Below, piece by piece: positions 10,831 through 22,438 of a stretch of 64,000 nt of DNA. Source of the stretch: Erinaceus europaeus (Eukaryota; Chordata; Mammalia; Eulipotyphla; Erinaceidae). The stretch is taken from the NCBI RefSeq assembly GCF_950295315.1, contig NW_026647605.1, positions 12,501 through 76,500 of the forward strand, given 5' to 3'. Position numbers and translations under genes: made by a program. The notes beneath the pieces were generated by a model. That model was not told the DNA's origin. It saw nothing but the letters and a program-made list of their open reading frames with translations, and did not search any database. Within the stretch, counting starts at the first letter, position 1, and the number at the start of each line of letters is the position of its first letter.

Positions 10831-12120
10831 TTGATGAAGATGCTATTTAGGTGATTTCTTGGAAGCTATGAGGGTGAAACTCAGTGTCCAAATATTTTCA
10901 CATTCTGTTCTACTCCTACCTACTGACATCTCAGACACATCCATGTCCACTTTCAAAGGCAATTTCACAGGAACCAGAACACAATTTATAGTAACTATAG
11001 CATAAAACTCATATTGCTAATGTTCTATTCTTACAATAACAAAACACTTAATGGTAACATCTATAAGCATTCTACCGTGCACCTCCCTAGATAAAACTCT
11101 GCCTCTTATCACTAACCAGGAGAAGCTAAGGGTCCAAAAATCTACGCATCTAATTCTATATCCAATGTAGTATTATAACACACATCATGAAAATTTTTTT
11201 AAAATACCAGAACTACATCCTTTCTGTATCAATTCTGACAAGAATTAACATTACAAACATATTAAAAGGTCTGTGCATCTAAAGAAAAAATTTTTACTCC
11301 ATGAATAAAATAAAAGCTCAATCTATATAAAAAAAACAACAATGTACTAAAATGCATTCACAGTATAAGGAAACCTACTGATGATATGGTGTTAAAACAC
11401 CATAAAGCAAAATCCAATGCCATTTGAAGGTGTAATAACTAATGGTTCAAAGTAAAAAAAAATTGTATAACATATATAAACTCAACTGCAAATACCATTA
11501 CTTCCCTAGGCATGTTCAACCCATAGCATTGAGAAATTTAATGAAATGGGCTATATAAGAAAAAGCACTTAGGTCTATTTATCAACCTCAGATCATGTCA
11601 TTAGACATAATAAACTTCTTAGAAATCATAATCAGTAAATAGAAATTGTATAGAAAAAAGGCATACATACTAATTTGTTTCATTTGAACACTAGAAAAGA
11701 TCATCTGAATGGCAATTCTAGAGTGACAGAACACTTATACAAGTATATTCTTATCAGTAAACTATAAATCACAAAAAAAAATGACGGAGACCACTTTATA
11801 AAATATTTATTGATGGAGAGTGGTCCAAGTGGTGGATCAGTGGAAGGAAACAGAACATGTATGCATGAGGTTCTGAATTTATGTACAGAACTACAATGTT
11901 GTTCTCTTTTTCCTCTATTTATCCCCCCCTCAATCTATCTCATTAACATGTATTTTAATGACAGGGAAATAGAAAGAAGCCAGAGAAGGACTAGTGAAGG
12001 ACTGAGCTTCAGACCTCATACATACAAGAGCTATGCTCAATCTGAAAGACACATCAGATGGCAAATGAGTTTTTAATGAGTGAAACACTTTTGCAGATCT
12101 TGTCTGGGTAAGTTACATAA
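10831..12120. other. Unrecognised AT-rich stretch with one decayed SINE
   Basis: No coding potential. A degraded SINE is likely at about 11808-11960 (GGAGAGTGGTCCAAGTGG ... GAGGTTCTGAATTTATG ... TTTTCCTCTATTTATC). Confidence 0.35.
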
Positions 12121-12124
12121 ATAC

Positions 12125-12155
12125 CTCATGGGGCAAATGGTGGTGCACCTGGTTA

Positions 12156-12208
<53 letters not shown>

Positions 12209-12365
12209 AGGACCTGGGTTCAAGCCCCTGGTCACCATCTGCAGGGGAAAAGCTTCACAAGTGGTGAAGCCGGGCTGCAGGTGTCTCTGTCTCTTTCCCT
12301 CTATCTACCTCTCCCACCCTCTCAATTTCTCTGTCTCTATCCAATGATAAATTAAAAGTGGATAA
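12125..12365 (+). mobile_element. SINE with internal (CA)n
   Basis: GGGGCAAATGGTGGTGCACC and CTGGTTAAGCACACAC lead into a CA run of about 42 bp (12158-12202). This is followed by GCACAAGGACCTGGGTTCAA, CTGCAGGGGAAAAGC and the TCTCTGTCTCTTTCCC tail. The CA run expanded inside the tRNA-like half. Confidence 0.88.
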
Positions 12366-12414
12366 ACACAAAAACATGAGCCTATTTTAAATATCAGTCA
12401 TAGAGAAGAAATTC

Positions 12415-12612
12415 ATGGGGCCAGTCTGTGGCACACCTGGTTGTACACACACATTACAATACACAGGGGCCCAGTTTAAGCCTCTGGTTCCCACCTGCAG
12501 GGGGAAGCTCCATGAGTGGTGATAAAGGGCTGCAGGTATCTCTGTCTCTTTCCTTATTTTCACCCCCTAATTTCTGTCTCTATCCAAAAATAAGTATTTT
12601 AAATGAAAGTTA
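12415..12612 (+). mobile_element. SINE copy
   Basis: GGGGCCAGTCTGTGGCACAC, CAGTTTAAGCCTCTGGTTCC, CACCTGCAGGGGGAAGC and the TCTCTGTCTCTTTCC tail. Confidence 0.8.
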
Positions 12613-13661
12613 AAAAACTTAAACCCCAATCCCATAAAATATTACACACATTGGAATCACAATACAAACAAAAATCATGAAGTATATAAATAAGGAAGGT
12701 AGATAAACAATAACCCTTAACTATTCTTTATGAACATATTACAGTTTGTAATTTATGTGTAGACTATTTACACATTTGTTGAGAAAGTTAAAAATATAGT
12801 TAGCATATACCCTTTTTTTTTTTCTGTAAAAGCATTTCTCCTGTGACCCCTTGCTTAGCAATCAGAGATGTTTTCCTTACCTTTGCCTTGGTCTTTCCAG
12901 TGTCATCCTGATTTTCAACATTTCTTACCTTCTCAAACACTTCCACGTTGTCCCAGATGAATTCATAAAAACTAAACTCCTATCACCAAGGACTGCATGC
13001 CAAATCTGCAGGAAGAAACCACAATAGCTAATGGCAGTTCAGGACACGCCAAACTCAGCACTGAAATTTTCTTCACAACACTCCAGAAATTTTTCCTCAA
13101 GGAGAGGGAACCACAGTATTTTTTTCATAATAAACAAACCTCTTTCCCAGGGGTAGACAGCATGATGATTTAAAAAACAAACCTTTTCCTGAGAAAAGAC
13201 TCTTCTTCCCTGAATAGACCCCATACAAGGAGAAAAAGAAATCCCCAAAGTGAAAAATAGAGCCTGTCCCTGGAGAAGCTGGTTGATCTAAAGTTAGTTG
13301 CATCTAAAAAGACACAGAAGGTGGTGTCATGAAAAAATCTACCTAGATTCTGATCTCAATTCTGGTCAGCAATTCTCACCAGCTGCTGACTGAGAATTTC
13401 CACAAGATTTGATAGCCCCAACCATCATAAACGAGAACTGAGGAGTGTTCTGGTGAAAATAAAAAGAATAGCTAAATAAAACAAAAATTTCCACAAGATG
13501 TATCTCTGACCCAGGCTGCAGTCAGAGTCTTGGGTCAAAGATGCCTCTTGTGGAATTATGAATGCAGCCACCCCTGGGTTTTCCTAAAAATCACACAAGA
13601 TCTATCTTGAAACAGATTAAAGCCTGGACTGGGGTGAGAGTGTTTTTCAAACATCTATCAT
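12613..13661. other. Unrecognised AT-rich stretch
   Basis: No convincing gene or repeat family. Short minus-strand frames at 13039-13303 have no recognisable motif. Confidence 0.3.
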
Positions 13662-13905
13662 GGAAATACGGAAAACTGTACACATTGTGCAATCAATTGA
13701 CTTCTAAAATGCTAGCCTCCTAATAGAAAACATTACAAAACTAGTAAAATTCTGGGGGAGGAATTGTTACTTAGAAATATGGAAAACTGGATACACGTGC
13801 CATCCATTGACCTGTAAACTATTAGCCTCCTAATAGAAAGCATTACAAACTATAAGATTCAGGGTGGGGGGGATTGTTACTGAGAAGCAGAAAAACTACA
13901 ACTCT
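13662..13905. repeat. Two-copy tandem duplication of about 122 bp
   Basis: Both copies carry GGAAAACTG, CATTGACCTGTAAACT or its variant, TAGCCTCCTAATAGAAA, CATTACAAA and GGGGGGATTGTTACT. Divergence suggests an old duplication. Confidence 0.8.
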
Positions 13906-14470
13906 GTATTTAGACCATGGTTTCAAAATAAATTTTCAAACTTGCCTGTGACAGTGTATACAGTCTCACTAAAACAAAGATGTAAAGAAATCATAAAAAG
14001 TCTGACTAAATTCTGAAGTTATTTGGGCTCATCCATGTGACAACACAGGGACATTGTTAACTGTAAAATGCATCTATTTGAAATATAAACTTTTCTCTGA
14101 TCATAGTTCTGCTACACTATCTTTACCACAACTATAGCATCTAAGTAACTCACATATCACCTAGTCTTTAATACACAGTCTTTACCTTGAAAAACTGTAA
14201 CATCTCTTAAACCCTAACTCTTAACAATCTAACACCTACATCTACACCATGAAAACTAAATTCAATTCAACCATATTACAAAAAAATTACATTACATCAT
14301 ATAGAAAACTAAAATCCAATGTTCTTTTGAAAAATTATTTTATTTTTAAAAATACACAGAAAGAAACAGAAAGAAGATACACAGAAAGAGATACACAGAA
14401 AGATAAACAGATAAACAGAAAGAGATACACAGAAAGAAACAGAAACAGCAGAGCAACGCTTAGCTCAGGC
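13906..14470. repeat. Unrecognised sequence ending in a GAAAC/ATACA simple repeat
   Basis: 13906-14340 has no recognisable feature. 14345-14450 is a short array of AGATACACAGAAAGA-type units. Confidence 0.55.
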
Positions 14471-14473
14471 TTC

Positions 14474-14552
14474 TACTTCTAGCGTTTGCCCTTCTTCCGT
14501 AGCCAGTCAACAGCGTCAGGTGGAGCCTGATGTCAAGTTTCGAGACCTCCTT
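14474..14552 (-). mobile_element. Vingi-like 3'-end fragment
   Basis: The plus strand shows CTTCTAGCGTTTGCCCTTC, TCCGTAGCCAGTCAACAG and TCAAGTTTCGAGACCTCC. This is the reverse complement of the last 80 bases of the element at 9000-9857. Confidence 0.88.
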
Positions 14553-14627
14553 CTACTGATACCTGGGATTGAATTTAGGAGCTTGTAATGCTGTACTGTT
14601 CAGAGCCATTAATGTTTCTAAATAAAT

Positions 14628-14915
14628 AAATACAGTGGTCTGGGAGATGAAACAGTGGATGATACTTTAAACTCTACAAGGTCCCAATTTATTCTCAGGG
14701 TGATGGTCTGAACCCTGACCTTCTCTCTTATTAAAATCATTTAAGGGCTTGGTTTCCAGCAAACTGGTGATGCAAAAAGATCTCCAGGCATGAGGTTCTG
14801 AGGGCACAGCTTCAATCCCCAGCACCACCATTAGCCAGAGATGAGCAGAGCTCTCACCATTTCTGTTTCTCTATTTCTTGTTAGCTCTCCCAGTAACATA
14901 AATGAAATGTGAGAA
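14628..14915 (+). mobile_element. Two adjacent SINE copies
   Basis: The first (14628-14730) has GTGGTCTGGGAGATGAAAC. The second (14745-14915) has GGGCTTGGTTTCCAGC, CACAGCTTCAATCCCCAG and AGAGATGAGCAGAGCTC. Both lack a clean tail. Confidence 0.65.
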
Positions 14916-14924
14916 ATACTTAAC

Positions 14925-15372
14925 TGTCGTTTTCGACGGGTTAGGTTGTTTTCGCCGGGCTGGCTTCACGGGCAGGTAACAGACGACCAGGGACTCATAG
15001 TTGAGCTGTAGGCAGTATCTCTTTATTTATGCAGGACGCAGCACAATCTAAGCCGAGCTGAGCTAAACTAAAGGTAAAGTACTCTAAAACTCACAATGCT
15101 GTCTTTATATATACTTGACAAGTAGGGTGGAAACAGGGTGTGACATAGAGAGGGTGGAGAGAAAAGTGACTGGTGACAATCAGAGTGTGACAAGGAGGGG
15201 GGGTGGAGCAAAAACATATCATGAAACAGTGGGGATTGAACCAATGCCCTGGAGGGAAGTGCTTGTTAACAGCGGTTATATAAATAGAATGAAGTGGTTA
15301 TGTAAATAGAATAGTGTTAAGCAGGGGGGATTTAAACCAAATGAAACAGAAGGGGTCTCATGCATACCAACA
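14925..15372 (-). mobile_element. 3' LTR of the provirus
   Basis: TG...CA termini. The minus-strand TATATAAA box is at 15104-15113 and AATAAA at 15022-15027. Differs from the 5' LTR near 15119, 15341 and 15363. Confidence 0.95.
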
Positions 15373-15389
15373 ATTCCCCCTTTCTTTTT
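15373..15389 (-). other. Polypurine tract
   Basis: The minus strand reads AAAAAGAAAGGGGGAAT directly before the 3' LTR, as expected for plus-strand DNA priming. Confidence 0.88.
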
Positions 15390-15544
15390 AACTAATGGCC
15401 ATTGTGGGGTGAACAGAAACGTATATCGTACAGGCGTTTTCAAAAGAACTGGCATAAGACATGGAAAACAAAATAGGCGCGCAGCAATAACCAGTGTGAT
15501 GCCAAGTGGAGCTTTTCTTGCCTCAAAGGGCAAGGCCTAGCAGG

Positions 15545-15680
15545 CGAAAGGTCATTTCTTGCCTCTGGGAATGCTTCATGCCTCTGGGGGCATCTCTTGC
15601 CTCAAAGGGCGTTTCCTGCCTCTGTGGGCATCTCTTGCCTCTTGGGGCGCTTCATGCCTCTGTGGGCATAACCTAATAAG
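15545..15680. repeat. Minisatellite inside the provirus
   Basis: About six irregular units containing TGCCTCTGGGGGCAT or TTGCCTCAAAGGGC. Confidence 0.8.
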
Positions 15681-16718
15681 GAAGGGGAGCTTTTTGCCTC
15701 TGGGACAGAGCCTGCAGGCGAGGGGACATGGTCTATAAAGTCTCAAGGCAACTGGCTGAAGTTAGTCTTTGAGAAACACAGCAGCGTGTACCAGTAAGTC
15801 TGATGGAGGTGTCAGTCCAAAGTAGCTGACCACAGAAGAAAATGCCGGAGGATGAAACGCTGCACGTCTGTCTCGATGGGGAATGTTGGCCACCAGAATT
15901 CTGCTTTTCTGTAGAGAGTGAGCTTTCGAGTCTGTGAATCTGTTTCTTCAGGTTGTGTCAGGTCACATTATTGGTTTCCGGGGGCGATGTCAGAGAACAG
16001 GGGTCCAAATGGATTTTTGGGAATTCTATTTGAGTAGATGCTTTTTCATGTGAAGACTTGACAGCTGAAATTTACTTACTTGTCAAACAAAACTTGTAGC
16101 AGATTAGAAGTTTACTATAATTGATAACTCCATTATAATTGGAAGTCTTTTTTAGTATGATTTTAAGGTTGTTTAAACAGTTTAAACTCAATAAAATGTG
16201 GAAAGGTAAACAGAAGAACCACAGTTAAAAGCCTCAAGCATGAGAATAATTAACATAATCATTGCACTATCTGCCCCACCCATAACTCACACAGTTTTCA
16301 GGATTAAACGTTTCAGATTTATGTCAAGACGTAAAAGAGAAATCAAAGGAGGAAAAAACAATTTTTTGGATTGTTTTTGGATGTCTCTAGAAATCATGGC
16401 TGCGTCCAGCATTTTTTTTTTTTAAGTCAATGTCAAACAAAAATTTAGTCATTCAAATCATTTTCTTATGAAACGCAACTTGAACCAGATTATCAAGATC
16501 TCACCATGTAGGATTAAGAATCCCCGGAGGGCGACCTAGTCCAAAAAGGTCTTCGAAATTTCATTTAGGGTGTTTCTGACTGTTCTTGCTGGATTGCTTC
16601 AGGCACCCATTTTTAAAAGCGTCTTCTCATTGAAGAAAGAATCTAATCAGGAGAGTAGAACTAACCACATGTCTCCATACTTGGGAACTGCCAGGGTACT
16701 CGAGAATGTTCTTCAAAT

Positions 16719-16985
16719 TAGAGTAGTCCTTTTCCATGGGAAACATTCGAGAAGAAGTCCAGAAAGTTCCAGGGGAAATCTCCATGCATATCTCAAGGTC
16801 TACGATCACGGTCATAAAGAACCAAACTGTGGCCCGGAGCAAAATGTAGTCCTTTTCCTCAGGAAACATGGGAGAGGGAATCCAGAAAGTCCAAGGAGAA
16901 ATCTCCGTGTATCTCTCAAGCTCTATGACCCCGGTCATAAGAAACCAAAGTTCCCGGTGAGGGAACCGAAGTGTGGCCCAGAGTA
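16719..16985. repeat. Internal tandem duplication of about 125 bp in the provirus
   Basis: Two diverged copies, each with GTAGTCCTTTTCC, GGAAACAT, AATCTCC, TCTCAAG and GTCATAA, ending TGTGGCCC.GAG.AAAATGT. Confidence 0.88.
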
Positions 16986-17119
16986 AAATGTTCCAGAGAC
17001 AGAGAAACTGTCTCATAATGAAACAGTAGAGGCTTTGGCAAACCTCTTCGTAAGTAGAAGAGAAGACCATAGTGAATAGGCAGGCAAAGTCTTCACTTAT
17101 CTGGGAGTTGCGCAGGTCT

Positions 17120-17139
17120 GGTCCCACGTTGTTGCGCCA
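17120..17139 (-). other. Primer-binding-site-like sequence
   Basis: The minus strand reads TGGCGCAACAACGTGGGACC two bases after the 5' LTR. It resembles a tRNA-Lys(1,2)-type site (TGGCGCCCAACGTGGGG) but carries differences in the middle. Confidence 0.7.
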
Positions 17140-17141
17140 TA

Positions 17142-17589
17142 TGTCGTTTTCGACGGGTTAGGTTGTTTTCGCCGGGCTGGCTTCACGGGCAGGTAACAGA
17201 CGACCAGGGACTCATAGTTGAGCTGTAGGCAGTATCTCTTTATTTATGCAGGACGCAGCACAATCTAAGCCGAGCTGAGCTAAACTAAAGGTAAAGTACT
17301 CTAAAACTCACAATGCTGTCTTTATATATACTTGACAAATAGGGTGGAAACAGGGTGTGACATAGAGAGGGTGGAGAGAAAAGTGACTGGTGACAATCAG
17401 AGTGTGACAAGGAGGGGGGGTGGAGCAAAAACATATCATGAAACAGTGGGGATTGAACCAATGCCCTGGAGGGAAGTGCTTGTTAACAGCGGTTATATAA
17501 ATAGAATGAAGTGGTTATGTAAATAGAATAGTGTTAAGCAGGGGGGATTTAAACCAAATAAAACAGAAGGGGTCTCATACATACCAACA
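17142..17589 (-). mobile_element. 5' LTR of the provirus
   Basis: 448 bp, same features as the 3' LTR. TATA is on the minus strand near 17321-17330. Confidence 0.95.
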
Positions 17590-17595
17590 CTTAAC

Positions 17596-17924
17596 AAATA
17601 AATGTTTAAAGCAATATAAAACATCACCATATTCAAAGAGATATGTAGCATTTATTCTTCTTAAGTCATTGTCTTTATCCCCAGAATAATAATGGCCAAA
17701 AAAAAAAACCTTAAAAAATTGTTCCAAAATTCTTGATCATGAAGGAAAACATTTTATTTGATGCAGATTAAGAAACTTTAAACATAGCACAATGCTATTT
17801 GATATACTCACTCTTCAAATGAGTATTACAGTAGCATTACAAAAAGACTATAGATTATGTTCAAGGTTTGAATCTAAACATCTGTTCCTGAAATCAACAG
17901 CAAGCACAGGATACTGAATCTACT
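17596..17924. other. Unrecognised AT-rich spacer
   Basis: No feature recognised. Confidence 0.3.
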
Positions 17925-18120
17925 TTTAAAAATCTTATTCATTCATTCATTTATTGGATAGAGACAGAAAAACAGAGGGAAGGGAAAACCTGATAGAGAC
18001 CTGCAACACTGCTTTACCACTTATGAAGCTTTCATTCTGCAGGTGGGGTCTGGGGGCTTGAACTCAGATCCATGAAAATGTTCTCAAACAAGTGTGCCAC
18101 CACCTGCAGCCCAGTGCTTT
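17925..18120 (-). mobile_element. SINE copy
   Basis: The minus strand has GGGCTGCAGGTGGTGGCACA, CTGAGTTCAAGCCCCCAGAC, CTGCAGAATGAAAGC, and the tail followed by AATAAATGAATG. Confidence 0.8.
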
Positions 18121-18165
18121 TTTAAAATTAAAACTATCAAATAATACCATAAACACATATTTCTT

Positions 18166-18645
18166 TTTTTTTATCAGACACTCTTCTTTATTTTTTATTT
18201 TATTTAAGAAAAGAGACATTAACAAAGCCATAGAATGAGAGGGGTACAATTCCACACAATTCCCATAACACAATCTCCATATCCCACCCCCTCCCCTGAT
18301 AGCTTTCCCATTCTCTCTCTCTCTGGGAGCATGGACCCAGGGTCGTTGTGGGATGCAGAGGGTGGAAGGTCTGGCTTCTGTAATTGCTTCCCCGCTGAAC
18401 ACGGGCGTTGACTGGTCTATGTTCATAGCAGCACAATTCATAATAGCTAAAACCTGGAAGGAACCCCGGTGCCCAACAGCAGATGAGTGGCTGAGAAAGC
18501 TGTGGTCTATATACACAATGGAATACTACGCAGCTATTAAGAACAATGAGCCCACCTTCTCTGACCCATCTTGGACAGAGCTAGAAGGAATTATGTTAAG
18601 TCAGCTAAGTCAGAAAGATGAAGATGAGTATGGGATGTCCTCACT
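18166..18645 (-). mobile_element. L1 insertion with 5' inversion (twin-primed)
   Basis: Flanked by an identical 18-bp duplication CATAAACACATATTTCTT (18148-18165 and 18646-18663). The part 18166-18417 is the L1 3' UTR on the minus strand, ending in poly-A (T-run at 18166). The part 18418-18645 is the upstream ORF2 C-terminal region on the plus strand, recognisable as MEYYAAIKNNE and IMLSQLSQ. The inverted join at about 18418 is the known signature of twin priming during L1 integration. Confidence 0.92.
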
Positions 18646-18663
18646 CATAAACACATATTTCTT

Positions 18664-20160
18664 AATGATACCATATTAGAATTTTACCAAAAATGACATC
18701 TTCATTTAGATTTTCTTCATATGTTGAAAAGAGTTTTAGTAGGTATGCTATGTTAAATGTATCTAAACAAATACCTCCCCATAGTCACCCACTACTGCAT
18801 TATATTTTCCTAGAAATTTTATTCAGAGAAGGAAAGATATGACAGTATTACACACACACACAGAAAACATAGCACTATCTATTCACAGGCAACTGTCATA
18901 CCACCTCATATAACCTAAGAAATTTAAAATTATTTGGAATGCAGTAGCCAGAAATAATATTTTTAAAGCATAAACATTTAAAATAAAGACTGATACAAAT
19001 ACACACTACAACATTTACTGAAAATTTAAGAGGCTCATTTTAATATATGTGATGACAAGAATCAAACTTTTTGCTTCACAAATGCAAAATAGTGTACTAC
19101 TAACACATTTCCCTGGAAAAATATATATGTGTGTGTGTGTGTGACTCACACACTAAAATTTGTGAAACTATCCTGAAGGAATTGAATTATCCCTAAATAA
19201 GTGTAAAGCCATTTATGCATGTAAAATGAAGACATGACCACAGTGCATTATTAACATCTGCAGATTCAAGATGATTCCTAAAAAATATTCAGTTTCCTGA
19301 TTAAAAAATGTATAAGGAGATCTGAACATTCACAGTGAATATTAAGAGATTCTAAACAGGTAAAATCTATCTTGAGAAACCAAATCTAAAGCAGGAGATT
19401 CATACTTCCAAATATAAAAAGTTAGCTACTGAAACGTAAGAACCCAGGTCTGCATAGAAGTCCATGGAAATTAACTACAAAAATAGCCAAGTCCATCCAT
19501 AGTGAACGGCTTGGGTAAGGAAAGCAGCATCCAGATATTTACAGAAAATTGCAGTAACAAAAAAACTGACTAACAAATAAGACACAGATGAAATCAGAGC
19601 CTAAATAAATGGCATATGACTAACTAGAAACAAGAGTAGATGTGGGCTGGCTGGGTAGCTTATCGGGATAGTGAATTTGCTTTCTCACGGGCACAACCCA
19701 GGTTAAAGGCCAATACCCATCACCCTGGGGAAAGCTTCAGCGCTCTCCTGTCTTCTTTTGTCTCTACAAAGTCAACATGAGAACCCTTTACGGCCTTGGA
19801 CTTCAAAACAGGCTTATTTGGTGTATAAAGTATGAACAATCAATGAAAAGATGTAGTTTTCTTTTTTATTACCAACAAGGTAAACACTGGGGCTTTGTGC
19901 CAGCTATATGAATCCACTCTCAGTGGCCATTTTTTTTTCTCTAACTTCTATTAGATAGGATTGAAAGAAAGTGACAAGGGATGGGGAAAGAGAAGGAAAA
20001 ACAATTAAACCTATAGACTTCCATCACCACTCTTGAAACAGACCCCTTGCAGGTGGGGAGCAGGTTTAATTAGGGAAAATTTAGTCTCAGTCTGTCCAGC
20101 TGAGAATCGTGTCTGAGGTTTCAAAGTTCCAGGCTCAATTTCCCAGACTACCATAAGCCA
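18664..20160. other. AT-rich stretch with two decayed SINEs
   Basis: No gene. A (TG)n run lies at 19128-19142. SINE-like segments are at about 19640-19790 (plus; GGCTGGCTGGGTAGCTTATC) and 19855-20075 (minus; CCTGCTCCCCACCTGCAAGG). Confidence 0.4.
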
Positions 20161-20232
20161 GCACATAGCAGGAGGAGGAGGAGAAGTAAAAGGAGAAAGA
20201 GAAGAGGAAGATGAGGAGGAGAACGAGAAGAA
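20161..20232. repeat. GGA/GAA-rich low-complexity tract
   Basis: Purine-only tract GGAGGAGGAGGAGAAG and similar. Confidence 0.85.
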
Positions 20233-20239
20233 GGAAGGC

Positions 20240-20430
20240 TGTGAATGGCGATGGTGCAACTATAGGCACACATGCTACAATGCACAAGGACCCGGGTTCA
20301 AGCCAGTGGTCCCCACCAGCAGGGGGAAATCTTCACAAGCAGTCTACCAGTGCCACAGGTGTTTTACTTTCTCCTTCCTTCCCCAACTCCTCCATCAATT
20401 TCTGTCTCTATCCACATAAATAAGATATTT
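20240..20430 (+). mobile_element. SINE copy
   Basis: GGCGATGGTGCAACTATAGG, GCACAAGGACCCGGGTTCAA, CCCACCAGCAGGGGGAAAT and the TTTCTGTCTCTATCC tail. Confidence 0.82.
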
Positions 20431-20534
20431 TATAAAGAATTAAGATTAAATAAAACAGAATTTAAGGAGCAGGGAAGGTGGTGTGAATCCTACGACTGAC
20501 AACTCAAAGGGGGCAGCACTATGAGGCTCCTCCC

Positions 20535-20900
20535 TGTTGGGTAGTTGCCACCTCCCCCTGGCTTCTGCTTAACCATATGCCTATATAGGGATTTTACTGA
20601 TCCAAAGCTTTGGTCTATTTACATAAATCACTTTTACATAAAGCACTCCAGGGCATTGGTGGTTCTGTGATAGGATTCTCTCCTGCTCCACCCCCTCCTT
20701 GTCACACACTGATCCCTTCTTTGTCACACTCTGATTTTCACCAGTCACTTTTCTCTCCACCCTCTCTATATCACATCCTGTTTCCACCCTACTTGGGGAG
20801 TATAAAAACAGCTGCTCTTCTGATTAAAGACACTTGGAAATTGCTTTCCGGCTCCGAGAGTTCCAGAGTGTATCTCCTGCGGAAGTTGGTGCGGCACGCG
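20535..20900 (+). mobile_element. LTR related to the 448-bp family, plus strand
   Basis: Starts TGTTGGG. Shares AGCACTCCAGGGCATTGGT, CTCCACCCCCTCCTTGTCAC, CACCAGTCACTTTTCTCTCC and CTGTTTCCACCCTACTTG with the sense strand of the provirus LTR. A TATAAAA box is at 20801-20807 and ATTAAA near 20823. The 3' end could not be fixed. Confidence 0.8.
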
Positions 20901-21304
20901 TTCCTGATCCCTCTCCCACACAGCAGCCTAGATCGGTTCCAGCTGAGTTCTCTCCAACCCAGAGAGCACTGGCTCGGGAAGAAGTACCCTCAGGCTATCC
21001 CGGCACCTCCCTCTGCCCCTCCCTCACCCTCACACCATTACAGACTCTCAGGAGCACTGAGCAGGGCTGGGAGACAGCACCAAGGCCCAGCTGAGACTCT
21101 CAGGCCCGAGTCCCTGGGGTGACACAGGCAGAGCGCAGGCCTTGCATGTGGAGGCTCTGGGTCACATTCTGGCATCTCCCAGGATTAAGGACACAGCTCT
21201 GCTGCCTGTCCCTCCCCTGCGCTCTCACCACCACAGGACAGCAGGAGACTGGAAGGGGACCTGATGGCAGAAAGCAGGCCGGGGCTCCTGCCTGAGGCTT
21301 CTGG
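20901..21304. other. GC-rich transition with SINE-like fragments
   Basis: GCAGAGCGCAGGCCTTGCAT and GGCTCTGGGTCACATTCTGG resemble tRNA-SINE pieces. No coding feature. Confidence 0.4.
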
Positions 21305-22438
21305 TCCCTGGAGCCCTGCCCTGCTGTCCCCTCAGTCCTGAGTCACAGACACCAGAACCAAGAGGCCTCAGAGCAGAGCTGCTTCCTCAGATGCTGCCTC
21401 TCTCTGCACCTCACAAGATGGCGGGGTGCCCTGCTGTCCCCTCAGTCCTAAGTCACAGACACCAGAGCCAGGAGACCTCAGAGCAGAGCTGCTCACTCAG
21501 ACGCTGCCTTTCTCTGCACCTCACAAGATGGCGGGTGCCCTGCTGTCCCCTCAGTCATCACAGTCACAGAAACCAGAGTCATGAGGCCCCAGAGCAGAGC
21601 TGCCTCCTCAGACGCTGCCTCCCTCAGCACCTCACAAGACGGCGGGTGCTCTACTTTCCCCTCAGACATCACAGTCACAGACACCAGAGGCAGCAGGCCG
21701 CAGAGCAGAGCTGCTTCCTCAGACGCTGCCTCTCTCTGCACCTCACAAGATGGCAGGGTGCCCTGCTGTCCTCTCAGACAAAACAGTCACAGAAACTAGA
21801 TCCAGGAGGCCCCTGAGCAGAGCTGCCTCCTCAGACGCTGCCTCTCTGCACCTCACAAGATGGCGGGTGATCTACTTTCCCCTCAGACATCACAGTCACA
21901 GACACCAGAGCCAGGAGGCCCAAGAGCAGAGCTGCTTTCTCAGATGCCGCCTCTCTCAGCACCTCACAAGATGGCGGAGTGCCCTGCAGTCACCTCAGAC
22001 ATCACAGTCACAGACACAAGAGCCAGGAGACCTCAGAGCAAAGCTGCTTCCTCAGACGGTGGCTCCCTCTGACCCTCACAAGATGGCGGGGTGCACTGCT
22101 GTCCCCTCCGACATTACAGTCACAGACACCAGAGCAGGGAGGCCCCAGAGCAGAGCTGCTTCCTCTGACGCTGCCTCTCTCTCCACCTCACAAGATGGCA
22201 AGTGTCCTGCTGTCCCCTCAGACATCACAGTCACAGACACCAGAGCGAGGAGGCCCCAGAGCAGAGCTGCTTCCTCCGTCGCTGCCTCCCTCTGCACCTC
22301 ACAAGATGGCGGGGTAACATACTGTCCCCTCAGACATCACAGTCACAGACACCAGAGCCAGGAGGCCCCAGAGCAGAGCTGCTTCCTCCGTCGCTGCCTC
22401 CCTCAGCACCTCACAAGATGGCAGGGTGCCCTGCTTTC
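21305..22438. repeat. 111-bp satellite array, about 10 units, with YY1-like motif
   Basis: The word TCACAAGATGGCGG or a variant starts at about 21411, 21521, 21632, 21743, 21853, 21964, 22076, 22188, 22299 and 22411, a spacing of 110-112 bp. Each unit also contains CTGTCCCCTCAG, ATCACAGTCACAGACACCAG and GCAGAGCTGCTTCCTCAGAC. AAGATGGCGG matches the core of the YY1 consensus. Frames running through the array are by-products of the repeat. Confidence 0.95.

Larger units (their letters stand above)
14925..17589 (-). mobile_element. Non-autonomous class II ERV provirus with two LTRs
   Basis: Two 448-bp LTRs in direct orientation enclose 1769 bp and are flanked by the 6-bp duplication CTTAAC (14919-14924 and 17590-17595). 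On the minus strand, a primer-binding-site-like sequence follows the 5' LTR and a purine tract precedes the 3' LTR. This is the complete layout of a retroviral insertion. The interior is far too short for gag-pol-env. Its longest sense frame (16627-17127) starts just after the primer site and has no gag, protease or RT motif, so the element must have been moved by another element's proteins. The LTRs differ at only three sites that I can see. Confidence 0.95.

Noticed and set aside
16627..17127. 166-codon sense frame inside the ERV as a retroviral gene
   Set aside because: It begins at the primer site and spans an internal tandem duplication. No gag, protease or RT motif.
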